NCBI GenBank assembly: GCA_026996795.1
Contig: JALWKC010000200.1
Span: 2,185-40,618 of the forward strand
Direction: 5' to 3'
DNA: 38,434 nt
Source of the DNA: Lysobacterales bacterium
GTDB taxonomy: Bacteria > Pseudomonadota > Gammaproteobacteria > Xanthomonadales > Marinicellaceae
A program made the position numbers and the translations under genes. Below are positions 8,004 through 18,041 of this stretch, piece by piece. Numbering within the stretch: the first letter of the stretch is position 1; each line of letters starts with the position of its first letter. The notes beneath the pieces were generated by a model. The model ran no database searches. It was not told the origin of the DNA and saw only the letters and a list, made by a program, of their open reading frames with translations.

Positions 8004-8029
8004 AAAAAAGGCAGGCGCTGAGCCTGCCT
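8004..8029 (-). terminator. Rho-independent terminator after secA
   Basis: On the minus strand an 8-bp stem (AGGCAGGC/GCCTGCCT, 8009-8016 with 8022-8029) with a 5-base loop is followed by T6. It lies 27 bases after the secA stop and separates secA from the Nudix-ThiE gene. Confidence 0.8.
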
Positions 8030-8055
8030 GTGAGCCTAGCCATGAATAACAAGGC

Positions 8056-10779
8056 CTATTGCAACTTGCCGTGGCATTGCTTGTATTTTTTGCCTGAACC
8101 GCAGGGGCATGGTTCGTTCCGTCCCACTTTCTTGCCCTGACGCACAAAGGTTTCGGGCTTGTCGGTTGCAGGCGCTGCGCCGGCAGTGGCCGAGGTGGCC
8201 TGCTGGTGCTTGAATTCCATGGCCTGTTGCTGCTGGGCTTCACGCTGGCGTTCCATGGCTTCCACGTCTTCTTCCTCCCGCACCTTGACCTGGGCAATGA
8301 TTTTCATCACTTCCAGCTTGATGCGATCCAGCAAGTCGCGGAACATGTCAAAGGCTTCGCGCTTGTATTCCTGCACCGGCTGTTTTTGTGCGTATCCGCG
8401 CAAGCCTATGCCCTGACGCAGGTAATCCATGTTGGCCAGGTGTTCTTTCCAGAGTTGATCCAGCACGTTCAGGTAAACCGCCTTTTCAAAGTGGCGCATG
8501 ACTTCCGAGCCGGTCATGGCTTCTTTTTCACGGTAGAAACGGTCAATGTTTTCGAGAATTTTTTGCCTTAACAGCTCATCGTCCAGTTCGTCGTCATTAT
8601 CCACCCAACGCTGTATGTTCAGTTCAATGCCAAACTCGCCAGCCAGCATCCGTTCCAGACCGGCAATGTCCCACTGTTCGTCAATACTGCCTTCTGGGAT
8701 GTATTGCAGCAACAGGCTTTCGAACACTTCGTGGCGGATTTCGTCGATGAATTCCTTGATGTCGTCGGCAGCCAGCAAGTCAGCCCGCTGCTGGTAGATG
8801 ACCAGACGCTGGTCGTTGGCCACGTCATCGTATTCCAGCAGGTTTTTGCGGATGTCGAAGTTGTGCCCTTCCACCTTGCGCTGGGCGCTTTCGATGCTGC
8901 GGGAAATCAGCGGGTGTTCAACCGCTTCGTCTTCCTGCATGCCCATGCGGCGCATGGTGTTGGCAATGCGGTCCTGGCCGAAAATACGCATCAGATTATC
9001 TTCCAGCGACACGTAAAAGCGCGAGGAACCCGGATCGCCCTGACGGCCGGAACGGCCCCGTAACTGGTTATCGATGCGGCGCGATTCGTGGCGTTCGGTG
9101 CCGATAATACGCAAGCCGCCGGCTTCGATGACCTGATCGTGGCGTTTTTGCCAGTCAGCCTTGAGCTTTTCAAGCTGTTCGGGTGTGGCCTTGTCGCCCA
9201 GGGCTTCCTGTTCCACCTTGAGGTTACCCCCCAGCACAATGTCGGTACCGCGGCCGGCCATGTTGGTGGCAATGGTCACGGCCCCGGGCTTACCGGCTTC
9301 GGCAATGATTTGCGCTTCACGCTCGTGCTGTTTGGCGTTCAACACGTTGTGCGGAATTTTGGCCTTTTTCAGTTCATTCGAGAGCAATTCGGACACATCA
9401 ATTGAGGCCGTGCCCACCAGCACCGGCTGACCGCGTTGATGCGCGTCGCGGATGTCGTCCAGGATGGCCTTGAACTTGGCCGCCTGGGTCAGGTAAACCA
9501 GATCACCTTCATCCACACGTTGAGCCGGTTTGTGGGTGGGAATGACCACCACCTCCAGGCCATAAATGGTGTGGAATTCATAGGCTTCGGTGTCGGCTGT
9601 GCCGGTCATGCCGGCCAGTTTTTCATACAGGCGGAAATAATTCTGGAAGGTGATTGAGGCCAGGGTCTGGTTTTCCTTTTGCACCGCCACGCCTTCTTTG
9701 GCTTCCACCGCCTGGTGCAAACCGTCGGACCAGCGGCGCCCGGACAGGGTGCGGCCAGTGAATTCGTCCACGATCACCACTTCTCCGTCCTGCACGATGT
9801 AATCCACGTCCTTTTTGTACAGGTGATGCGCGCGCAAGGCGGCGTTGATGTGATGCATCAGCGACAGGTGCTGCGGGTCGTAGAGTGATTCGCCCGGCTG
9901 GATCAAACCCTCTTTCTCGCAAATTTGCTCGATCTTTTCCATGCCCTGTTCGGTGAGGTAGACCTGCTTGGTCTTTTCATCCACGGTAAAATCACCGGTT
10001 GGCGGCTTGTTGGGGTCGTCAAAGGCCTCGCCTTTTTCCAGCGCCGGCACCAGCCGGTTCACGCGGTGGTACAACTCCGGCGAGTCGTCGGTGGGCCCGG
10101 AAATAATCAGCGGTGTACGCGCCTCATCGATGAGGATGGAGTCCACTTCGTCAACAATGGCGTAATGCAGCTCGCGTTGCACCCGGTCTTCCAGGGTGAA
10201 AGCCATGTTGTCGCGCAGGTAGTCAAAGCCAAATTCGTTATTGGTGCCGTAGGTGATGTCAGCGGCGTAGGCGGCGCGTTTGGCGGCGTGATCCATGTCC
10301 GGCACCACTACGCCCACTTTCATGCCCAGAAATTCGTACACCGGCTGCATCCATTCGGCATCGCGGCGGGCCAGGTAGTCGTTGACGGTCACAATGTGAA
10401 CGCCCTTGCCTGTCAGTGCATTAAGGTAAGCCGGCAGAGTGGCCACCAGCGTTTTACCTTCACCAGTGCGCATTTCGGCAATTTTGCCTTCATGCAAGAC
10501 CATGCCACCGATCATCTGCACGTCGTAATGACGCATGCCCAGTGTCCGCACGGCCGCTTCGCGAACCGTGGCAAAGGCTTCCGGTAACAGCGTATCCAGC
10601 GATTCGCCTTTCTCCAGGCGTTGGCGGAATTCATCGGTTTTGGCCTTCAGCTGTTCGTCGCTCAAAGCCTGCATGCCTTCTTCCAGATCGTTGATCTGGT
10701 CAACGGTCTTTTGCATGGATCGAATCAGCCGGTCATTGCGGCTGCCAAAAATCTTGGTGAAAATCTTGTTTAAAGCCAT
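8056..10779 (-). CDS. secA: Preprotein translocase ATPase SecA
   Basis: This 907-residue protein is full-length SecA, the cytoplasmic ATPase that drives proteins through SecYEG. Visible features include the N-terminal [17 protein letters not shown], Walker A region [32 protein letters not shown], the [15 protein letters not shown] Walker B segment, the [14 protein letters not shown] and [18 protein letters not shown] helicase motifs, the scaffold and wing domains, and the C-terminal SEC-C zinc motif ([13 protein letters not shown]) that binds SecB and lipids. The C-terminal linker is Gln/Ala/Thr-rich, as usual. No SecM-like regulator lies upstream; the preceding gene is the M23 peptidase on the same strand, 124 bases away. 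Confidence 0.98.
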   Translation of the reverse strand: MALNKIFTKIFGSRNDRLIRSMQKTVDQINDLEEGMQALSDEQLKAKTDEFRQRLEKGESLDTLLPEAFATVREAAVRTLGMRHYDVQMIGGMVLHEGKIAEMRTGEGKTLVATLPAYLNALTGKGVHIVTVNDYLARRDAEWMQPVYEFLGMKVGVVVPDMDHAAKRAAYAADITYGTNNEFGFDYLRDNMAFTLEDRVQRELHYAIVDEVDSILIDEARTPLIISGPTDDSPELYHRVNRLVPALEKGEAFDDPNKPPTGDFTVDEKTKQVYLTEQGMEKIEQICEKEGLIQPGESLYDPQHLSLMHHINAALRAHHLYKKDVDYIVQDGEVVIVDEFTGRTLSGRRWSDGLHQAVEAKEGVAVQKENQTLASITFQNYFRLYEKLAGMTGTADTEAYEFHTIYGLEVVVIPTHKPAQRVDEGDLVYLTQAAKFKAILDDIRDAHQRGQPVLVGTASIDVSELLSNELKKAKIPHNVLNAKQHEREAQIIAEAGKPGAVTIATNMAGRGTDIVLGGNLKVEQEALGDKATPEQLEKLKADWQKRHDQVIEAGGLRIIGTERHESRRIDNQLRGRSGRQGDPGSSRFYVSLEDNLMRIFGQDRIANTMRRMGMQEDEAVEHPLISRSIESAQRKVEGHNFDIRKNLLEYDDVANDQRLVIYQQRADLLAADDIKEFIDEIRHEVFESLLLQYIPEGSIDEQWDIAGLERMLAGEFGIELNIQRWVDNDDELDDELLRQKILENIDRFYREKEAMTGSEVMRHFEKAVYLNVLDQLWKEHLANMDYLRQGIGLRGYAQKQPVQEYKREAFDMFRDLLDRIKLEVMKIIAQVKVREEEDVEAMERQREAQQQQAMEFKHQQATSATAGAAPATDKPETFVRQGKKVGRNEPCPCGSGKKYKQCHGKLQ

Positions 10780-10903
10780 GGATTACATCACTCTTGGTGT
10801 GACCGCTTGCCAAACAGGCCGTGTATTGGAATTACCTTCATAGCCGGAACAGACTCATGAGTAGGCAACGGGTTCATTATTTATTGGGTGATAAGGAAAC
10901 GTT

Positions 10904-11839
10904 TCAGGCGCGGTGAATAAAAGGCCAGGGGTTGATCTTGCGGCCATTTCGCAGCACTTCAAAATGCAGGTGCGGGGCCGTGGCGCGACCGGTTTTGCCC
11001 ATCTTCGAGATGAGCTGGCCAGCCTTGACCTTGTCGCCCACCTTGACCAGTATCTTGCTGTTGTGAGCGTAGCGGGTTATGTAGCCATTGCCGTGATCAA
11101 TCTCGACCAGGTTGCCATAACCGCCATTTTTGCCGGCCCAGATCACCACGCCGTCGGCGGCGGCCTTGATGCCCGTGCCTGCGCGGCTGGAAAAGTCAAT
11201 GCCATTATGAAAGGCCGGTTTGCCCGTGAAGGGATCAGTGCGCTTGCCGAAAGACGAGGAAATCCAGCCGCTTTCCACCGGCTTGCCAGCGGGTTTGAGC
11301 TGTTTGTCCATCTGCTGTTCATCCATCAGCTCGGATAACAGGGCAAATTGCTGCTGCTGTTCGTCCAGGGTTTTCTGGATGGAGAGAAAGTCGGCAAACA
11401 CATCCATGGCCGTGTTTTCTTCGTCCAGCAGCACCGGCTCGGCGCCACCGATACCTGGCGTGACGCTGAAATCAAACTCGCCATCGTCCAGCTTGGCCAC
11501 TTCGGTCAGGCGTCCGCCAAGTGAATTCAGCTTGAGTGCCTGGGCATACAATTTGCCGATCTGCAATGCCATGGCGTCCACGTCGTGCTGAACCTTGTCT
11601 TTGAGACTTTCCAGTTCGTGCTCACGGGCTTGCACCTGGGCTTTCAGTTGTGCCAGACGCACCGATTCTGTTGGTTGCCCATCGTCTGCCAGCCAGTAGC
11701 CGATATACCCACCAGCGGCCAGCAGGAAAAGCACCAGAAAAGCCAGCAGCGCCAACAAGCGCGTGCGTATGTGAGGTTCAGCGAGGTTGTAGGATTGGGT
11801 GCCATCAATGGATTGGCGCAGGAGGATCAGGTTTTTCAT
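10904..11839 (-). CDS. M23 family peptidoglycan metallopeptidase, membrane-anchored
   Basis: This 311-residue protein has a cytoplasmic N-terminus, one membrane helix (about 29-50, LLALLAFLVLFLLAAGGYIG), a periplasmic coiled coil (about 58-95) and a C-terminal LytM/M23 domain. The zinc site is intact: HNGIDFSS (HxxxD) and HLHFEV (HxH), with GRATAPHLHF preceding the last motif. It should cleave peptidoglycan cross-bridges or stems, or activate amidases. Members at this position between dciA and secA are frequent in gammaproteobacteria. The start is the ATG of MKNLILLRQ; reading back to 12094 would run antisense into dciA. Confidence 0.88.
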   Translation of the reverse strand: MKNLILLRQSIDGTQSYNLAEPHIRTRLLALLAFLVLFLLAAGGYIGYWLADDGQPTESVRLAQLKAQVQAREHELESLKDKVQHDVDAMALQIGKLYAQALKLNSLGGRLTEVAKLDDGEFDFSVTPGIGGAEPVLLDEENTAMDVFADFLSIQKTLDEQQQQFALLSELMDEQQMDKQLKPAGKPVESGWISSSFGKRTDPFTGKPAFHNGIDFSSRAGTGIKAAADGVVIWAGKNGGYGNLVEIDHGNGYITRYAHNSKILVKVGDKVKAGQLISKMGKTGRATAPHLHFEVLRNGRKINPWPFIHRA

Positions 11840-11860
11840 TGATTTTATTTCGGTCTCGTC

Positions 11861-11888
11861 TTGCGGCCACGGCCATTTGGGGTAAAAA
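11861..11888 (+). promoter_or_regulatory. dciA promoter candidate
   Basis: TTGCGG (11861-11866), a 16-bp spacer and TAAAAA (11883-11888) precede the ATG at 11897 by eight bases, which would give a nearly leaderless message. Confidence 0.35.
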
Positions 11889-11896
11889 TGCCGGCC

Positions 11897-12220
11897 ATGA
11901 GTCTTAAATCCGGTTTCAAAAAATTGCCCGAAATTCTCTCCGGCCAGTCCGGGCTGGGCGCTTTGGTTCAGCGGGCCGAGGCACTGGCTGAACTGGATCG
12001 CCGGTTGCAACTGGCCTTGCCCGGTTCCATCCGTGGCCTGTGCCAGCTGGTCAATGTGCGGCAGGACACCGTGGTGCTGGTCTGCCAGTCCCAAATCGAA
12101 GCCAGCAAGCTTCGCATGTTTAGCCGTCAGATTCTACAGATTATTCAGGACGATTTCAAAATTCCGGCCAAAAAACTGCGAATAAAAGTGTCCTCACGCG
12201 CCTTTTCCGGCATCGCTTAA
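11897..12220 (+). CDS. dciA: DciA-type replicative helicase loader (DUF721)
   Basis: This 107-residue protein matches DUF721/DciA, the ancestral loader that brings the replicative helicase DnaB to oriC in bacteria lacking DnaC. Family traits are LGALVQRAEALAELDRRLQ, the LPGSIRGLCQLVNVRQDTVVLVC core and SQIEASKLRMFSRQIL. Its position next to the M23 gene and secA is the usual gammaproteobacterial context, although lpxC, often upstream, is absent here. ATG 11888 is an alternative start three residues upstream; I prefer 11897 because a -10-like box lies directly before it. Confidence 0.82.
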   Translation: MSLKSGFKKLPEILSGQSGLGALVQRAEALAELDRRLQLALPGSIRGLCQLVNVRQDTVVLVCQSQIEASKLRMFSRQILQIIQDDFKIPAKKLRIKVSSRAFSGIA

Positions 12221-12276
12221 CACGATTTTAATCCTTGGCCGAGTTGCCTCCCACAAAACGTCTGCTAGCACCTGCC

Positions 12277-14514
12277 TCAGTCGGGCTTTTTTTGCGTCCA
12301 GGGCTTGGGCTGCGGCCGGGCCAGTTTTAGTAAAAACGCGTAATCATCGGCGGTTTCCTTATAGTGCTGAAAACGACCGGATGCACCGCCATGGCCCGCA
12401 TGCATGTTGGTGCGCAGCATCAGCAGGTTGTGGTCGGTTTTCATATCGCGCAACTTGGCCACCCATTTGGCCGGCTCCCAGTATTGAACCTGTGAGTCGT
12501 GCAGGCCGGTGGTGACCAGCATGTTGGGGTATGGCTGGGCCGACACCTGGTCGTAGGGCGAATAACTGAGCATGTAATCGTAATAGATTTTCTCCTTGGG
12601 GTTGCCCCACTCGTCAAATTCGCCCGTGGTCAGGGGGATGTCCTCATCCAGCATGGTGGTGACCACGTCCACAAACGGCACGTCGGCGATCACGCCGTGA
12701 TAAAGCGCTGGGGCCTGATTGACCACCGCGCCCATCAACAAACCACCGGCACTGCCGCCCCAGGCGTAAACCCGTTTGGGGTCGCCCAGACCGGCCCTGA
12801 CCAGCCCTTGGGTCACGTCCACAAAATCATTGAAGGTGTTTTTCTTCTTCAGCAGTTTGCCGTCCTCATACCAGCGGCGGCCTTTGGCCTGGGAGCCACG
12901 CACGTGTGCGATGGCATAGACAAAACCCCGATCCAGCAGCGACAAGCGCGCGCTGGAAAAGGACGGGTCCACCGAATGGCCATAGGAACCATAGCCATAA
13001 ACCAGCAATGGGCGCTCCCTGAGTGGCTTGGGGCCTTTGCGAAACACCAGCGACACCGGCACCAGTTCACCGTCCCGCACCTTCACATACAACCGCTGCG
13101 ACGCGTAATCATCCGGGCTGAACTGGCCCAGCACCTTGTCCTGCTTCATCAGTGTTTTTTCACCGGTGGCGGTGTTGTAGTCATAAACGCTGGCGGGCGT
13201 GGTCAGTGAGGTATAGTGATAGCGAATCACGTCACTGCCCTGGTCGGGGTTGTAGCCGATGTGCATGGTGCAGGCATTCTCGTCACTGGGCAAAAGGGTG
13301 CTTTTGCCCGTATTCCAGTCCAGCAGGCGAATCTGGCGAATGCCATTTTCCCGTTGTTCGATGGCCAGAAAGTCCCGGTTGGCCTCAATGTCATAAATGA
13401 GCACGTCCTCGTCGTGGGGAATCACTTCCTGCCATTGGGACTTGTCGGCCGCATGCTTCAGGTCGGTTTTCATCACGCGGAAGTTTTTCGCCTGCCAGTT
13501 GGTCAGCACGTAAAAGTCATCACCCAGCTGCTCAATGGAATATTCGTGGTCTTTCTCGCGCGGCAAAAACACCTGGAACTCGCCTTCGGGCTGGCTCGCA
13601 TCAAGCAAGCGCACTTCGGAATTGGTGGTACTGGCCGAATGAATGGTGAGGTAATCACGCGAACGCGTGGAACCCAGTGAGGTGTAGAAGGTGTTGTCCT
13701 TTTCCTCGTAAACCAGTGTGTCTTCATTGACAGGCGTGCCCAGTTTGTGCCGGTAAACGCGGTAAGGCAACAAGGTGACCGGGTGCTTGCGCACGTAAAA
13801 AACCGTCTTGTTGTCCTTGGCCCACTCCAGTGCCCCGGTGGTGTTTTCAATCACATCAGGGAGCAGCTCACCACTGCGCAAATCCTTGAAACGAATGTTG
13901 TACTGGCGACGGCCAACGGTGTCTTCGGAAAACGCCAGCAGATTGTGATCGTGACTGATGGACTGATTATTGGACTGAAAATAGCTGTGGCCACTGGCCC
14001 GCTCGTTCATGTCCACCAGCATTTCTTCCGGCGCATCGAGCGAACCGCGCTTGCGCGCATACACAGGGTATTCCTGCCCGGTGTTGTAACGGCGGTAGTA
14101 GTAATAATCGCCCAACCGATAGGGCACGGACTGATCTTCCTGACTGATGCGCGCCACGATTTCATCATACAGGCGCTGGCGCAAATCGCCTGTGGTGGCC
14201 ATGTTGGCTTCGTAGTAGTCGTTTTCCGCCTTCAGGTAGTCCAGCACTTGCGGGTTCTTGCGGCTGTCATCACGCAACCAGTGGTAGTTGTCAACCCGCC
14301 GGTGGCCGTGTTCTTCAAACACATGCGGGACTTTTTTGGCCACAGGTGGCGCGGGGATTTTCTCATCTGCGGTCACGGTGTTCTCCTTGGCAGAATGGGC
14401 GGCAGGCCGTTGCCTGGCAAAGTGGTTACAGCCAGCCATCAACAGCAAAAACAGCAAAAAAACGCCCAGTTGGCAGGCGGGTTTGAAGCCGCACGCAGCG
14501 GGTGTGATTTTCAT
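12277..14514 (-). CDS. Prolyl oligopeptidase family (S9A) lipoprotein peptidase, protease II type
   Basis: This 745-residue protein combines a lipoprotein signal (LLFLLLMAGC, lipid-anchored Cys near residue 29) with an S9A peptidase. After the signal comes the family N-terminus (HRRVDNYHWLRDDSR), a seven-bladed propeller (about 130-480), then the alpha/beta hydrolase domain. The catalytic triad is visible: Ser in WGGSAGG (about 588), Asp in LHDSQV (about 674) and His in NMHAGHGG (about 707). Length and motifs are closest to oligopeptidase B (PtrB), which cuts after basic residues in short peptides. E. coli PtrB is cytoplasmic; this one should be periplasmic and membrane-attached. GAGG about seven bases upstream supports the start. 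It diverges from thiC. Confidence 0.9.
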   Translation of the reverse strand: MKITPAACGFKPACQLGVFLLFLLLMAGCNHFARQRPAAHSAKENTVTADEKIPAPPVAKKVPHVFEEHGHRRVDNYHWLRDDSRKNPQVLDYLKAENDYYEANMATTGDLRQRLYDEIVARISQEDQSVPYRLGDYYYYRRYNTGQEYPVYARKRGSLDAPEEMLVDMNERASGHSYFQSNNQSISHDHNLLAFSEDTVGRRQYNIRFKDLRSGELLPDVIENTTGALEWAKDNKTVFYVRKHPVTLLPYRVYRHKLGTPVNEDTLVYEEKDNTFYTSLGSTRSRDYLTIHSASTTNSEVRLLDASQPEGEFQVFLPREKDHEYSIEQLGDDFYVLTNWQAKNFRVMKTDLKHAADKSQWQEVIPHDEDVLIYDIEANRDFLAIEQRENGIRQIRLLDWNTGKSTLLPSDENACTMHIGYNPDQGSDVIRYHYTSLTTPASVYDYNTATGEKTLMKQDKVLGQFSPDDYASQRLYVKVRDGELVPVSLVFRKGPKPLRERPLLVYGYGSYGHSVDPSFSSARLSLLDRGFVYAIAHVRGSQAKGRRWYEDGKLLKKKNTFNDFVDVTQGLVRAGLGDPKRVYAWGGSAGGLLMGAVVNQAPALYHGVIADVPFVDVVTTMLDEDIPLTTGEFDEWGNPKEKIYYDYMLSYSPYDQVSAQPYPNMLVTTGLHDSQVQYWEPAKWVAKLRDMKTDHNLLMLRTNMHAGHGGASGRFQHYKETADDYAFLLKLARPQPKPWTQKKPD

Positions 14515-14554
14515 GGCTGGCCTCGGTGATCAAATGGATGGGAAATTGTAAATC

Positions 14555-14563
14555 TGTTATGCT
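14555..14563 (+). promoter_or_regulatory. Extended -10 promoter of thiC
   Basis: TGTTATGCT forms an extended -10 (TG, one base, TATGCT) 32 bases before the thiC ATG. There is no good -35. The 81-base gap to the divergent peptidase gene holds no TPP riboswitch. Confidence 0.5.
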
Positions 14564-14565
14564 AG

Positions 14566-16473
<1,908 letters not shown>

Positions 16474-16524
16474 TCCCGACAACGAGGCAATCCGTTGCAA
16501 TGAATTGCTGCACCTGAGGTCTTA

Positions 16525-17058
16525 GTGGGCATGAAGCTGAAACAACGGCGGTTTGACGCACTGGTTTCCCAGTTTGCAGATGATTTGTATCGCTACGCAC
16601 TGTGGCTGAGCAAAAACCCAACCCTGGCCGATGACCTGACCCAGGAAGCCTGGCTCAGGGCATGGCGCGGGTTGGACTCCCTGAAGGAAACCAAGGCAGC
16701 CAAAAGCTGGCTGTTTACCATTGTCCGGCGTGAATTTCTGCGCACCTTTGAACGCAAAACACTGCCCACCTCGAGTCTGGATGACCTGCCGGTGGATATC
16801 GAGGACCAACAAATCCAGGGGCCCGAGCGCAAACTGGAAATTGGCGTGATTCGCCAGGCCATGATGAACCTGGAGCCAAAATACCGCGAGCCGTTGTTAC
16901 TGCAGGTGCTGGGCGGTTTTACCTGTGAGGAAATCGCCAAACTGCTGGACAGCACGCCCTCGGCCGTGATGACGCAATTGTTCCGTGCCCGCAAACAGAT
17001 AAAAAACCAGCTCAACAAAACCCCACGCAAGCGGCACAACGCCGAATCATTTTTATAA
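16525..17058 (+). CDS. ECF-type RNA polymerase sigma factor
   Basis: This 177-residue protein has sigma region 2 (about 15-75: LYRYALWLSKNPTLADDLTQEAWLRAW) and region 4 (about 110-165: LEPKYREPLLLQVLGGFTCEEIAKLLDS, then a helix-turn-helix with MTQLFRARKQI), with no region 1 or 3, as in ECF sigma factors. The next gene encodes a DUF3379 membrane protein, the usual partner and probable anti-sigma factor of this group. The GTG at 16525 has GAGG five bases upstream; an ATG at 16531 is a two-residue shorter alternative. Regulated genes are unknown; the OmpA-like gene beyond the partner is an obvious candidate. Confidence 0.9.
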   Translation: MGMKLKQRRFDALVSQFADDLYRYALWLSKNPTLADDLTQEAWLRAWRGLDSLKETKAAKSWLFTIVRREFLRTFERKTLPTSSLDDLPVDIEDQQIQGPERKLEIGVIRQAMMNLEPKYREPLLLQVLGGFTCEEIAKLLDSTPSAVMTQLFRARKQIKNQLNKTPRKRHNAESFL

Positions 17059-17068
17059 TCTCAATTGC

Positions 17069-17827
17069 ATGAATAACACAGACTTCCAGTCTCTGCTAGA
17101 AACCAACCCGACGAGTCAGGACCCGGCCTTTGTCGCTGCGCGGGAAAAAGACCCGAAGCTGCGCCGTGCCTGGTCTGAGGCCATGCAGTTTGAAGCGGAC
17201 CTGGCTGAGGCCTTGCGGGTGCCCGTGCCGCCGGACCTGAAAAGCCGCATCACCTTCTATCAGGCCGAAGATGCCGCCCGCCGGGTGCACCGCCGCTGGT
17301 TGGCCGTGGCCGCTTCACTGGTTTTGACCACGGCACTGGTCACCTCCTGGTGGTGGAAAAACCAGCCCGGGCCCATCGAGCAGTTTGTGCTGGAAGCACT
17401 GATGATGGAACCGGCCGAATTCATGACCGAATCCGAGCTACCCAAAGACAAGGTGGAACAATTGCTGGCCAGCCTCAACACCCGCATTGACGGAAACCTG
17501 GGCCACGTGCGGTTCATGAAAACCTGCCCCACACCCGGTGGCACCGGCGCGCGCATGGTACTGATGACCGATTCCGGGCCGGTCACCATCCTGTACATGC
17601 CCAAGGCCCAGTTGTCCAAACGCATCGAGTTTGAAGTCAAGGACATGAAAGGCGCTATCGTCGCGCTGGAAGAAGGCGCCGCGGCCATTATTGGAAACTC
17701 ACAGCGGCAAATTGCCCAGGTGGAAAACGACTGGGTGCGTCGCCTGAAACCCATGACCAGCCAAAGTCCGATCCCCCAACAAAGCCAGCATGGCAGCAAC
17801 GGCGTGCCCAAACGCCTGCCCCTTTAG
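17069..17827 (+). CDS. DUF3379 membrane protein, probable anti-sigma factor
   Basis: This 252-residue protein lies ten bases after the ECF sigma gene. It has a cytoplasmic N-terminal part (about 1-75) that probably binds the sigma factor, one membrane helix (about 79-95, LAVAASLVLTTALVTSWWW) and a periplasmic domain. The periplasmic part contains HVRFMKTCPTPGGTGARMV, a conserved-looking Cys-containing segment, and GPVTILYMPKAQL. These features fit DUF3379, a family found next to ECF sigma factors in gammaproteobacteria. The Gln/Ser-rich C-terminus looks disordered. The anti-sigma role is inference from position and topology. Confidence 0.8.
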   Translation: MNNTDFQSLLETNPTSQDPAFVAAREKDPKLRRAWSEAMQFEADLAEALRVPVPPDLKSRITFYQAEDAARRVHRRWLAVAASLVLTTALVTSWWWKNQPGPIEQFVLEALMMEPAEFMTESELPKDKVEQLLASLNTRIDGNLGHVRFMKTCPTPGGTGARMVLMTDSGPVTILYMPKAQLSKRIEFEVKDMKGAIVALEEGAAAIIGNSQRQIAQVENDWVRRLKPMTSQSPIPQQSQHGSNGVPKRLPL

Positions 17828-17954
17828 TCCGTTCCCGCAGCGCCTCATTCGGCTGGCATCAAGAATCTGCCCACCACACGTAGTCATTATACGTTCAATC
17901 GTCATTCCTCGTTGTTAGTGGCCGTTCAGTCGATATTCTCCATTTAACCAAGCC

Positions 17955-17963
17955 TGATAAAAT
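17955..17963 (+). promoter_or_regulatory. Extended -10 promoter candidate for the OmpA-like gene
   Basis: TGATAAAAT is an extended -10 (TG, one base, TAAAAT) about 79 bases before the ATG at 18042. A second candidate, TTGTTA-16 bp-TATTCT, lies at 17912-17939. The 214-base gap from 17828 to 18041 holds nothing else I can name. Confidence 0.4.
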
Positions 17964-18041
17964 TACCCGCTGAAGCCGCTTAAACGTGGTTTTTGCGTGC
18001 ACAAATTGTTAATATTGCGTTATTCAACACGGATAACCGCC

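Noticed and set aside
12499-14529. Two long plus-strand frames (236 and 260 codons) opposite the S9 peptidase
   Set aside because: The opposite strand carries a full catalytic triad and family motifs, so these frames are shadows.
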